23,647 nt of DNA from 2-02-FULL-38-15 sp964645555. Lineage in GTDB: Bacteria; Patescibacteriota; Microgenomatia; Daviesbacterales; UBA10151. The position numbers were made by a program, and so were the translations under genes. This document shows, in pieces, positions 1 through 6,301 of this stretch (positions are counted from its first letter, which is position 1; every line of letters starts with the position of its first letter). A model generated the notes under the pieces. It ran no database searches. It saw nothing but the letters and a program-made list of their open reading frames with translations, and was not told the origin of the DNA. Where the stretch lies: assembly GCA_964645555.1 (NCBI GenBank), contig CAZYBP010000010.1, positions 1-23,647 of the forward strand, given 5' to 3'.

Positions 1-3000
1 CTTGTAAAATATTAGCTGCCCCATATGCTTCCAGTGCCCAAACTTCCATCTCTCCCAATCTTTGTCCGCCCATCTGAGCTTTTCCGCCCAGTGGCTGCTG
101 GGTCACCAAAGAGTAAGGTCCGGTGGAACGGGCATGAATCTTTTCCTCCACCATGTGGATTAATTTAAGAATATAATTCTTGCCGACGACAATGGTTCGA
201 TCAAAAGGCTGGCCGGTTCTACCATCTATCAATCTAACCTTGCCATCAGCCGGAATACCTGACTTTTTTAGGGCCTCAATCAGTTGATCCTCAGGTATTT
301 TTTCAAATACTGGAGCTGCAATCTTATAACCTAGTTTGGACGCAGCAAAACCCCAGTGAGTCTCGAGTAGTTGTCCTAGATTCATCCTGGAAAGGACTGA
401 GAGTGGCGAAATTATAATATCAACAGGAGTACCATCTTCCAAATGCGGCATATCAGCCTCACGTACAATTCTAGAGATAACTCCTTTATTTCCATGCCTA
501 CCTGCCAGTTTATCCCCTTCTGTCACCTTTCTTAATTGAGCCACTTTTACCTTAATTCTCATTAAAGTACCTGTATCGAGCTCGTCCCCCTCTTCTCTTG
601 ATAAAATTTGTACTCCAATAACCGTTCCTCTTTCGCCGTGAGGGATGCGGAGAGAAGTATCTCTAACTTCCTTAGCTTTTTCTCCAAAGATAGCTCGCAG
701 TAATCTTTCTTCAGCAGTTAGCTCTGTTTCACCTTTAGGCTGAACTTTACCCACTAAAATATCATTGGGTCCAACCTCAGCACCTATTCTCACAATTCCC
801 TGCTCATCTAAATTAGCCAAGGCGTCTTCAGAGACATTGGGAATATCACGGGTTAGTTCTTCCGGTCCTAGTTTAGTCTCAACTACATCAACTTCATATT
901 CTTCAATGTGGATTGAAGTTAGCAGATCCTCTTTAACTAATTTGTCAGAAATCACAATGGCATCTTCGTACCCTAAACCGTCAAAACTCATATAGGCAAT
1001 CAGAAGATTTTGACCCAAAGCCAGCTCTCCGTTTTGGGTAGCTGCTCCATCTATTAGTAAATCACCTTTTTTAACTTTAACTCCGCTTCCGACCATCGGT
1101 TTTTGAGAATAGCAAGTACCCTGAGGAGAATGCACAAATTTCTTGATCTCGTACTTATATTCATTTTTAGTAGTCTTAAGGGTTAACTTCTTACCATCAG
1201 CATAAGTCACTATTCCATCCTCCGGTGCCCGCACAACCCTACCCATATTTTCAGCTACCACCTTTTCCATACCTGTTCCCACAATTGGGGCGCTCGGGCG
1301 CAATAACGGCACAGCCTGACATTGCATTTGAGTACCCATTAGGGCTCTGTTGGCATCATCATTAGCCAGAAAGGGAATTAATGAAGCGGATGTGCCAAAA
1401 ATTTGTTGAGGAGAAATATCCATCAGTTGAATTTCAGCTGCTTCCCCCTCATAAAAAGAACCTTGAAAACGGGTAGGAACACGCTTGTCCAAAATATAAC
1501 CCTTATTATCAATTACCACAGTAGCTTCGGTAATATGATAGTCTTCCTCATCATCAGCCGACAAATAAGCTACTTCATCTGTCACCTGTGGATTATCTCT
1601 TTGAACTATCACTTTCCTATATGGCGTTTCCAAAAAGCCATATTCGTTGATGTGGGCATATAAAGCAAGATAAGTCACCAGTCCAATGTTTTGTCCTTCC
1701 GGTGAACGGATAGGATCAATTCTGCCATATTGAGAATGGTTAATATCGCGAACCGAAAAGGAAGCTCTATCTCTGGTGATACCGCCTGCTCCCATAACAG
1801 ACAATCTTCTTAAATGATCCAATTCCGATAAGGGATTGACCTGATCTAAAATGCTGGATAACTGTGAGGAACGGAAAAACTCATTGATAGCTGCAATAAC
1901 AGGCTTGGCGTTAATTAAACCTCCTGGAGCAACCTCTTGATCAACAGCAGTTAAGCTCATCCGCTCTTTAATAATCCTCTCAAGTCTCAAGACTCCAATT
2001 CTAAAAGCGTTTTGTTGCACTAATTCCCCGGCACATCTGACTCTTCTATTTGCTAAATGGTCAATATCGTCTATTTTTCCTTCACCCAAATTTAATTTAA
2101 TTAAGTATTTTAAAGTTGCGATAATATCTGTTTTGGTTAATATCCAGCTCTCTTCCGCATTAGGCATATCTAAACCTAACCTCTTATTGATCTTGAAGCG
2201 GCCCACTTTGGTTAGGTTATACCGTCTGGAGTTGAAAAACATTCCATCGAGCAAAGCTTTGGCATTTTCCAAAACAACAGGATCACCTGGGCGCATTTTC
2301 CTAAATATTTCAAGTAATGCTTCGTCTGTATTGATAGTTGGATCTTTAGAAAGGGTGGTTTCAATGAACTTGTTCTCTTGGGAATCTATGTCTTTAAATA
2401 GATCAATTATTTCTTGAGTTTCAGAAAAGCCTAAGGCCCGTAAAAATGTGGTGGCAGCAAATTTTCTTCTTCTGTCTATTTTAGCAGTTAAAACTCCTGT
2501 TCTTGAAACGGAAAATTCCAGCCAGGAACCTCGATACGGACGGATCTCAGCAGAATATAATCTCTTACCGGTAATCGGATCATCTAATGCCTGAAAAAAC
2601 ACGCCGGGAGAACGAACCAGCTGATTAATAATAACTCTTTCCACACCGTTAATAATAAACGTACCCTTATCAGTCATTTGAGGAATATCACCTAAAAACA
2701 CTTCCTGCTTGGTTCTTTGGCCGGTTTGTTTATTAATTAAGATAGCCTCGATTTTTAAAGGGGCATCATAAGTGACACCTTTTTCCCTGGCTTGTTCAGC
2801 AGTATACTTTGATTTGCCAAAATAAAAGGACCCGAGTTCCAGGGTCCAGTTCTTTCCTGTGAAGTCTTCAACAGGAGAAATCTCTGCAAGTACTTCTTTA
2901 ATACCTTCTTTAAGAAACCAATGATATGAATCTAATTGAATTTGGATTAAATTTAGTTGAGGAACTAAGCTAGGTGCTTGTGTCCAATATCTGCGTTCAT

Positions 3001-3028
3001 TTATATCAATAGAGTTATTTCCTAACAT
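1..3028 (-). CDS. rpoB: DNA-directed RNA polymerase subunit beta (3' end beyond window)
   Basis: Catalytic beta subunit of RNA polymerase. The minus strand reads open from ATG at 3028 to the window edge, giving 1009 codons; the C-terminal end is missing. Recognisable stretches include the rifampicin region (FFRSSQLSSILDQVNPLSE from about residue 384), GAGGITRDRASFSVRD, SPEGQNIGLV, YEDAIVISD, GDKLAGRHGNKGVIS and the GGKAQMGGQRLGEMEVWALE region near the edge. The start is fixed by an in-frame TGA four codons upstream; GAGG lies 10 nt before the ATG. It is the last gene of the minus-strand series, behind a toxin-antitoxin pair rather than the usual rplL, and has its own promoter and a leader of about 120 nt. 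At the E. coli Q513 position this protein has Ser. Identification is certain. Confidence 0.98.
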   Translation of the reverse strand, partial: MLGNNSIDINERRYWTQAPSLVPQLNLIQIQLDSYHWFLKEGIKEVLAEISPVEDFTGKNWTLELGSFYFGKSKYTAEQAREKGVTYDAPLKIEAILINKQTGQRTKQEVFLGDIPQMTDKGTFIINGVERVIINQLVRSPGVFFQALDDPITGKRLYSAEIRPYRGSWLEFSVSRTGVLTAKIDRRRKFAATTFLRALGFSETQEIIDLFKDIDSQENKFIETTLSKDPTINTDEALLEIFRKMRPGDPVVLENAKALLDGMFFNSRRYNLTKVGRFKINKRLGLDMPNAEESWILTKTDIIATLKYLIKLNLGEGKIDDIDHLANRRVRCAGELVQQNAFRIGVLRLERIIKERMSLTAVDQEVAPGGLINAKPVIAAINEFFRSSQLSSILDQVNPLSELDHLRRLSVMGAGGITRDRASFSVRDINHSQYGRIDPIRSPEGQNIGLVTYLALYAHINEYGFLETPYRKVIVQRDNPQVTDEVAYLSADDEEDYHITEATVVIDNKGYILDKRVPTRFQGSFYEGEAAEIQLMDISPQQIFGTSASLIPFLANDDANRALMGTQMQCQAVPLLRPSAPIVGTGMEKVVAENMGRVVRAPEDGIVTYADGKKLTLKTTKNEYKYEIKKFVHSPQGTCYSQKPMVGSGVKVKKGDLLIDGAATQNGELALGQNLLIAYMSFDGLGYEDAIVISDKLVKEDLLTSIHIEEYEVDVVETKLGPEELTRDIPNVSEDALANLDEQGIVRIGAEVGPNDILVGKVQPKGETELTAEERLLRAIFGEKAKEVRDTSLRIPHGERGTVIGVQILSREEGDELDTGTLMRIKVKVAQLRKVTEGDKLAGRHGNKGVISRIVREADMPHLEDGTPVDIIISPLSVLSRMNLGQLLETHWGFAASKLGYKIAAPVFEKIPEDQLIEALKKSGIPADGKVRLIDGRTGQPFDRTIVVGKNYILKLIHMVEEKIHARSTGPYSLVTQQPLGGKAQMGGQRLGEMEVWALEAYGAANILQ

Positions 3029-3048
3029 TAGTAGATGGCCTCAATTTT

Positions 3049-3062
3049 TCCGCTAAAGCGGA
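3049..3062 (-). other. short hairpin in the rpoB leader
   Basis: TCCGC-TTTA-GCGGA on the minus strand forms a 5-bp stem with a 4-nt loop, about 20 nt before the rpoB start and just upstream of its GAGG. It is flanked by A-runs on the rpoB strand, so it is not a terminator in that direction. Read on the plus strand it is followed by T5, but no gene is seen to need it. Confidence 0.4.
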
Positions 3063-3109
3063 TTTTTGGACAGATTTTACACCGCAATAACCAGAGTCAA
3101 CAAAATGAA

Positions 3110-3127
3110 GCATACGTATCCGTACGC
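3110..3127 (-). promoter_or_regulatory. inverted repeat in the rpoB leader, possible operator
   Basis: The minus strand reads GCGTACGGATACGTATGC: 7-nt arms with one mismatch around GATA. It lies about 20-37 nt after the predicted rpoB transcription start. It shares the word CGTACGGA with the operator-like repeat in the Phd/RelE promoter at 3741-3756, but half-site spacing differs. Function is inferred only. Confidence 0.35.
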
Positions 3128-3154
3128 CTCTATCTTTTCTATTAAACTGTGGTT

Positions 3155-3183
3155 AATTTAACATAAATAAGCTTAACCGTCAA
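3155..3183 (-). promoter_or_regulatory. rpoB promoter
   Basis: On the minus strand TTGACG (3178-3183), a 17-nt spacer and TAAATT (3155-3160) form a good sigma70-type promoter between the relE-like stop and rpoB. Predicted transcription start is near 3147, giving a leader of about 119 nt. A weaker second candidate, TTGACT (3095-3100) and TAAAAT (3074-3079) with a 15-nt spacer, lies inside that leader. Confidence 0.7.
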
Positions 3184-3212
3184 GGGTCAGTTTAGCTAGG
3201 ATCAGCTAAAAT

Positions 3213-3464
3213 TTAATTATATATTCTCCCACGGTGATCGGCCTCAAGAATATCTACAACATCATCCTTTAAATTCACAATATAAATGATCCTATATACT
3301 TTAAATTTGTAGACAAATCTTTTAATCAGCTCTCTTGTTAAAGGTTTACCAAGGTGCGGGTCTTCCTTTATCTCTTTCAGAACTTCTATAATTTCTATTT
3401 GATATTGTCTCTTTAGTCTTTTAATTTGTTTCTCTGCCTTGGGGGAAATTCGGAGTTCAAACAT
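3213..3464 (-). CDS. RelE/ParE-family toxin
   Basis: An 83-residue protein matching the RelE/ParE mRNA-interferase or gyrase-toxin fold in size and pattern. It opens with a SPKAEKQIKRL helix, has a basic helical hairpin, a GKPLTREL turn, then VYKFKVYRIIYIV and DVVDILEADHRG beta strands. The ATG overlaps the last 8 nt of the antitoxin gene, so the two are translationally coupled. Family members of the RelE branch cleave mRNA on the ribosome; those of the ParE branch block gyrase. The sequence alone does not decide which applies. The pair is transcribed from the antitoxin promoter at 3738-3766 and sits between the flavokinase gene and rpoB. Confidence 0.85.
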   Translation of the reverse strand: MFELRISPKAEKQIKRLKRQYQIEIIEVLKEIKEDPHLGKPLTRELIKRFVYKFKVYRIIYIVNLKDDVVDILEADHRGRIYN

Positions 3465-3729
3465 TTAAATTAAGTTCTTTTTTGAGCTGTTCAAAGGTAA
3501 TATAGTGCCCCCTTTTAATATCTTCTTCTGCCTTTTTAAGATTTTTCATCAACTTCTTATCAGCCAAGATTTCATTTGTATCATCCCATGATTCTAACTC
3601 TTCTACACTCATTAAAACTACTTTAGTCTCTCCCTTTTTAGTTATAGCTATCCTCTTACCAGATTGAGAGACTTCATCAATTAAATCAAATAATTTAGTT
3701 CTAGCAGTTGTGGCTGAAACTGTATTCAT
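3457..3729 (-). CDS. Phd/YefM-family antitoxin
   Basis: A 90-residue protein with the Phd/YefM N-terminal DNA-binding fold: MNTVSATTARTKLFDLIDEV, then GKRIAITKKGETKVVLMS and the VEELESWDDT turn, followed by a charged C-terminal tail (about residues 50-90) of the kind that wraps the toxin. It precedes and overlaps the RelE/ParE-like toxin by 8 nt, the usual antitoxin-toxin order. Its ATG overlaps the TGA of the flavokinase gene (ATGA). A promoter with an inverted repeat between its -35 and -10 lies immediately upstream, so autorepression by the antitoxin or complex is likely. The -10 ends 8 nt before the ATG and there is no Shine-Dalgarno sequence, so the message should be almost leaderless. 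Confidence 0.9.
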   Translation of the reverse strand: MNTVSATTARTKLFDLIDEVSQSGKRIAITKKGETKVVLMSVEELESWDDTNEILADKKLMKNLKKAEEDIKRGHYITFEQLKKELNLNV

Positions 3730-4127
3730 AATAATATAGTGTACGCTTTTCCGTACGTTTTGTCAACCCCGGTTACAGGAAAATATTTTCTAGCTAAACT
3801 TTCATCCTTTTTCATTTGCCTTATTAGATTTTTCTTGTTACTAAATTTTTTATTAGAACGGATTTTTTTAAGAAGAGTTACTGAGATCCACTGGTTATAT
3901 ATGTTTCTATCAAAATCCAGAATGAAAGTCTCTGCTTTATATTCTTTCTCGTTAAAGGTTTTCACTTTGCCGATAAAAGTAACTGAAGGGTATGTTTTCT
4001 TTTGCACTTTAGTTTTAGAAATATAAATTCCTTCAGGGATATTTTTGTGTAAATTTAAATTGGCCGTCGGAAAACCTAAACCCCTACCTCTTTGTTTATC
4101 TTTTCTCACCTTCCCCCAAAATTTCAT
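3726..4127 (-). CDS. stand-alone riboflavin kinase (flavokinase domain of RibF)
   Basis: A 133-residue protein with only the riboflavin kinase domain, which phosphorylates riboflavin to FMN with ATP. Visible family motifs: GRGLGFPTANL (nucleotide and Mg site), PEGIYI, PSVTFIGKVKTF, AETFILDFD with the expected catalytic Glu, and LLKKIRSNKKF. Bacterial RibF normally carries an N-terminal FMN adenylyltransferase domain; none is present, so FAD synthesis would need another enzyme or uptake. After the usual domain end (LARKYF) there is an odd 17-residue tail encoded by the promoter and operator of the following toxin-antitoxin pair, overlapping it by ATGA. The start lies 21 nt after a remnant of the mltG 3' end, and an extended -10 ends 9 nt before it. 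Confidence 0.88.
   Translation of the reverse strand: MKFWGKVRKDKQRGRGLGFPTANLNLHKNIPEGIYISKTKVQKKTYPSVTFIGKVKTFNEKEYKAETFILDFDRNIYNQWISVTLLKKIRSNKKFSNKKNLIRQMKKDESLARKYFPVTGVDKTYGKAYTILL
3738..3766 (-). promoter_or_regulatory. toxin-antitoxin promoter with operator in the spacer
   Basis: Minus strand: a consensus TTGACA (3761-3766), a 17-nt spacer and TACACT (3738-3743). The perfect inverted repeat GTACG-GAAAAG-CGTAC (3741-3756) fills the spacer and touches the -10, an arrangement expected of an autorepressed toxin-antitoxin operon. The whole element lies inside the last codons of the flavokinase gene. Predicted transcription start is within about 2 nt of the antitoxin ATG. Confidence 0.75.
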
Positions 4128-4136
4128 TTTGATGCG

Positions 4137-4145
4137 ATTATAGCA
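4137..4145 (-). promoter_or_regulatory. extended -10 of the flavokinase gene
   Basis: Minus strand TGC-TATAAT, consensus hexamer at 4137-4142, ending 9 nt before the flavokinase ATG. No good -35 is seen; the TGN extension can substitute. A leader of at most about 3 nt is predicted. Confidence 0.55.
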
Positions 4146-4148
4146 ATC

Positions 4149-4190
4149 TTATGGATGATTGGCCATATTTACATTATGCTTTTCCAAAAT
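4149..4190 (-). pseudogene. remnant copy of the mltG 3' end
   Basis: On the minus strand this reads ILEKHNVNMANHP then TAA, closely matching the true MltG C-terminus TLEEHNANVANHP-stop at 4971-5012. By eye 33 of 42 nt match, and most differences are transitions at silent or conservative positions. It has no start and continues upstream only into the hicB promoter and start. The simplest reading is that an intact mltG once ended here, directly upstream of the flavokinase gene, and the hicBA segment was inserted at the gene end. Confidence 0.75.
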
Positions 4191-4191
4191 A

Positions 4192-4200
4192 TGTTATAAT
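4192..4200 (+). promoter_or_regulatory. hicB extended -10 promoter
   Basis: TGT-TATAAT with a consensus hexamer at 4195-4200, ending 6 nt before the hicB ATG. No convincing -35 is seen at the right spacing. The message should start at or next to the A of the ATG. The element overlaps the antisense of the mltG remnant. Confidence 0.65.
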
Positions 4201-4206
4201 TTCTTC

Positions 4207-4467
4207 ATGAAAAAGATTACCCATAAAGTATTAAAATACACTGCTATTTTTGAACCAGCAGAAGAAGGCGGATATGTTGTTTCTGTACCTGCGCTGCCGG
4301 GTTGTGCTACTCAAGGAGAAACTTTTGAAGATGCAATCCATATGATTAAAGATGCTATCCAATTATATCTCTCCGTATTAGAAGAAGATGGCGAAGAAAT
4401 TCCTCAAGAAAAAGAGGATGTTGTAGTAACTAAAATAGCAGTATCCACACCAGCTTTCTCAATGTAA
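4207..4467 (+). CDS. hicB: HicB-family antitoxin (short form)
   Basis: An 86-residue protein of the HicB/UPF0150 family: KYTAIFEPAEEGGYVVSVP, ALPGCATQGETFEDAI and a helix ending in SVLEEDGEEIPQ. It shows the partial RNase H-like fold that binds HicA. It ends about ten residues after that domain, so the C-terminal DNA-binding domain found in longer HicB proteins is absent. ATG at 4207 is chosen because the upstream in-frame ATG at 4159 lies before the promoter and has no family similarity. The stop overlaps the hicA ATG by one base (TAATG), coupling the two. The order is hicB-hicA, the reverse of the commonest arrangement. Confidence 0.88.
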   Translation: MKKITHKVLKYTAIFEPAEEGGYVVSVPALPGCATQGETFEDAIHMIKDAIQLYLSVLEEDGEEIPQEKEDVVVTKIAVSTPAFSM

Positions 4468-4682
4468 TGGCATCCTTTAAACCGAAAGAAGTTATATCCA
4501 TTCTTCAAAAGCTTGGTTTTATTCGCAAAAGACAAAGCGGCAGTTATGTATTAATGTATAATCCAGAAACAAAAGAAAGCATTCCAGTACCACTGCATAC
4601 TAAAGATATTAAGCGGGGATTATTACTGGGTATTATTAAAAAAGCAGATTCAGCAGAAGAAGAATTTATAAAACTCAAATAA
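4467..4682 (+). CDS. hicA: HicA-family toxin with altered active-site position
   Basis: A 71-residue protein with the HicA double-stranded RNA-binding-like fold: KPKEVISILQKLGFIRKRQ, SGSYVLMYNPETKES, IPVPLHTKDIKRGLLLGIIKKA. HicA toxins are ribosome-independent mRNA interferases whose key His sits in the GSH motif. Here that motif reads GSY (TAT codon), one transition from CAT, so the toxin may be inactive. The remaining fold is intact and the gene is not frameshifted. It is coupled to hicB by a one-base overlap. The pair sits in a small segment bounded by two copies of the mltG 3' end. Confidence 0.85.
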   Translation: MASFKPKEVISILQKLGFIRKRQSGSYVLMYNPETKESIPVPLHTKDIKRGLLLGIIKKADSAEEEFIKLK

Positions 4683-4689
4683 TATTTAA

Positions 4690-4797
4690 ATAACTCAAAT
4701 CATTAAAGCCAAACATTTAGAAGATACAGTACGATTAGATGGAGGTATTTAATTACCAGATACCTTATTCCAAAGAGTAGTTACTCCTCTTCTTATC
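4690..4797 (+). pseudogene. possible decayed small reading frame after hicA
   Basis: Directly after hicA one plus-strand frame reads QIIKAKHLEDTVRLDGGI, a TAA, then LPDTLFQRVVTPLLI and a second TAA. It has no ATG (an ATA stands where one might be expected) and one internal stop. The composition looks protein-like and resembles the style of small antitoxins, but no family can be named. A nine-base direct repeat AACTCAAAT occurs at 4672-4680 and 4692-4700 at its left edge. Confidence 0.25.
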
Positions 4798-4964
4798 TAA
4801 ATATCTAATGGTTCAAAGGGAATCAGAGCACCAAGGTATTGTCTCAAAGTTAAAGGTCGTCGGTGTTTAATCAAACCTTGCTTTCTACACTCGACTAAGA
4901 AAGCTGCTGTTTGCCTCTCGGTTGGTAATCCTGCTTGAGGTGTAATTACGAGAGGGATGGTATT
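4797..4964 (-). pseudogene. orphan open frame downstream of mltG, likely gene fragment
   Basis: The minus strand has a 55-codon open frame that begins after an in-frame TGA and ends in TAG. It includes ITPQAGLPTERQTAAFLV, then ECRKQGLIKHRRPLTLRQY and LGALIPFEPLDI. No ATG, GTG or TTG stands at its head, so it is either a fragment of a longer lost gene or chance. It lies in the 288-bp stretch between hicA and mltG, inside the segment flanked by the two mltG ends. The family is not recognised. Confidence 0.3.
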
Positions 4965-4970
4965 TCAAAT

Positions 4971-5927
4971 TTATGGATGGTTTGCCACGTTTGCATTATG
5001 TTCTTCTAAAGTTTTGGCATAGTATGAATTACCCTTGGAATCATGATAATAATACAGATAGGGAGTGGAAGAATCGGCACTTGCTACAGCTTTGAGTGAA
5101 GATAGGGAAGGATTTGCAATTGGGCTAGGGGGCAAACCAGCGTACAGGTAGGTGTTAAACGGGGAATCAACCTTTAAATCTTCTTTACTTAAATGCCTTT
5201 TCCACCAGGATTTCTCTTTCATCTGATAGCCAAGAGCGTACTGGATAGTAGCATCAGCATTCAAAGCCATCACTATTTTATATCTTTTTAGTAAAATGCC
5301 TGCTATCTCTGTTCTGACCTTTTCAGACCTGGCTTCTCTTTCCACAATAGATGCCAAGATTATACCCTCTTTCTCGGTTAAACCCTGTGATTTAATCTTG
5401 CTTTTTAAATCATCAGAAAATTTAAGGTCAAATGTTGCTATTAACCTATCTGCTACCTGTTTGGCTGTTGTATCCGGCGGGAAAAGGTAGGTATCAGGAA
5501 ACATATACCCTTCTTTGGCAAATCTTAAGAATTCTTGCTCTTCTATATCAAACTCCTGCTTTAATTTTTGGGCCATCTCTTCAACTCTCCAGCCCTCCAA
5601 AAAAGTGATCCATTTTTCTGCCGGGCTACCTTGTAAGGTCTTAATAATTTCTCCAACTGACATTGAAGGGCTTAACTTATATCTGCCTGTCTGAAGTTTC
5701 GTGCTTGCTCCCGTTTGTCTGACATACAGATTAAACAACAACGGAGACTTAATTAATCCCTCTTTTTTTAACTGGTTGGCAATTTCAGAGGGACTTTTCC
5801 CTTTTTCAATCAAAACAATTTTATATTCTTTACTTTCTGATACCGGTGCTAATTGATTACTCCACCAGCCGCGGGCAATAAGAAATAAAGATATTAGAAT
5901 AATTATTAATGCCAAAATCTTTCTCAT
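4971..5927 (-). CDS. mltG: endolytic murein transglycosylase (YceG family)
   Basis: A 318-residue membrane-anchored lytic transglycosylase that cuts nascent peptidoglycan and ends glycan strand growth. An N-terminal TM segment (about residues 4-20) is followed by a LysM-like region (YKIVLIEKGKSPSEIANQL). The YceG catalytic domain contains GYMFPDTYLFP, EKEGIILASIVEREA (with the expected catalytic Glu), LNADATIQYALG and SPFNTYLYAGLPPSPIANPS, all family landmarks. The length is typical. The ATG overlaps the ruvX stop (ATGA), so it is the last gene of the operon that starts with the actin-like/baseplate-J-like gene. Its last 42 nt are duplicated at 4149-4190, beyond the hicBA segment. Confidence 0.95.
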   Translation of the reverse strand: MRKILALIIILISLFLIARGWWSNQLAPVSESKEYKIVLIEKGKSPSEIANQLKKEGLIKSPLLFNLYVRQTGASTKLQTGRYKLSPSMSVGEIIKTLQGSPAEKWITFLEGWRVEEMAQKLKQEFDIEEQEFLRFAKEGYMFPDTYLFPPDTTAKQVADRLIATFDLKFSDDLKSKIKSQGLTEKEGIILASIVEREARSEKVRTEIAGILLKRYKIVMALNADATIQYALGYQMKEKSWWKRHLSKEDLKVDSPFNTYLYAGLPPSPIANPSLSSLKAVASADSSTPYLYYYHDSKGNSYYAKTLEEHNANVANHP

Positions 5928-6301
5928 TGAGAATCCAGGTAGTCTTGTAAAATTTGGGCTGCCGAATAGGCATCTATATTATGCCTTTTTTGTTTTGGTA
6001 AACCTAAGCCAATCATGATTTTTAAGGCTTTTTGTGAAGACAGGGTTTCATCAATAGCATCTACATCAAATCGTTCTTTTTTTAAAGCTTTGACAAACCC
6101 TGTTACATTTTTTCCCATTTTACCTTCAGGCAAACCAACAATTATTTTTTCGAATTCTTCCTGTTTTATTATTTGGGAAATTCTGTCTACAGACTCTTTA
6201 AAGTTTTTAACCTCAATTATTTTCCAGGCAGAAGCCTGTTCTCCTTCTGATACCGCCAGGCCAATTCTTTTTAACCCAAAGTCTATTCCTAAATATTTCA
6301 T
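5924..6301 (-). CDS. ruvX: putative pre-16S rRNA nuclease / Holliday junction resolvase RuvX (YqgF)
   Basis: A 125-residue RNase H-fold nuclease of the YqgF family, implicated in 16S rRNA 5' maturation. Landmarks in order: YLGIDFGLKRIGLAVS (first acidic residue), EKIIVGLPEG, DAIDETLSS (normally DERLTT) and HNIDAYSAAQILQDYL with the last acidic residue. ATG at 6301 is chosen over the TTG three bases upstream; it overlaps the sortase TGA (TGATG). It ends overlapping mltG by ATGA, so it is tightly embedded in the envelope operon. The ruvX-mltG pairing is common in bacteria. Confidence 0.93.
   Translation of the reverse strand: MKYLGIDFGLKRIGLAVSEGEQASAWKIIEVKNFKESVDRISQIIKQEEFEKIIVGLPEGKMGKNVTGFVKALKKERFDVDAIDETLSSQKALKIMIGLGLPKQKRHNIDAYSAAQILQDYLDSQ

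Noticed and set aside
765..2417. Plus-strand open frames at 765-995, 1403-1663 and 2133-2417
   Set aside because: They are antisense shadows of rpoB, whose minus-strand frame is unmistakable throughout.
3049..3067. Rho-independent terminator on the plus strand near rpoB
   Set aside because: There is a 5-bp stem and a T-run, but no plus-strand gene lies upstream that would end here.
4159..4206. Upstream ATG at 4159 for hicB
   Set aside because: The extra residues have no family similarity and the region holds the hicB promoter and the antisense of the mltG remnant.
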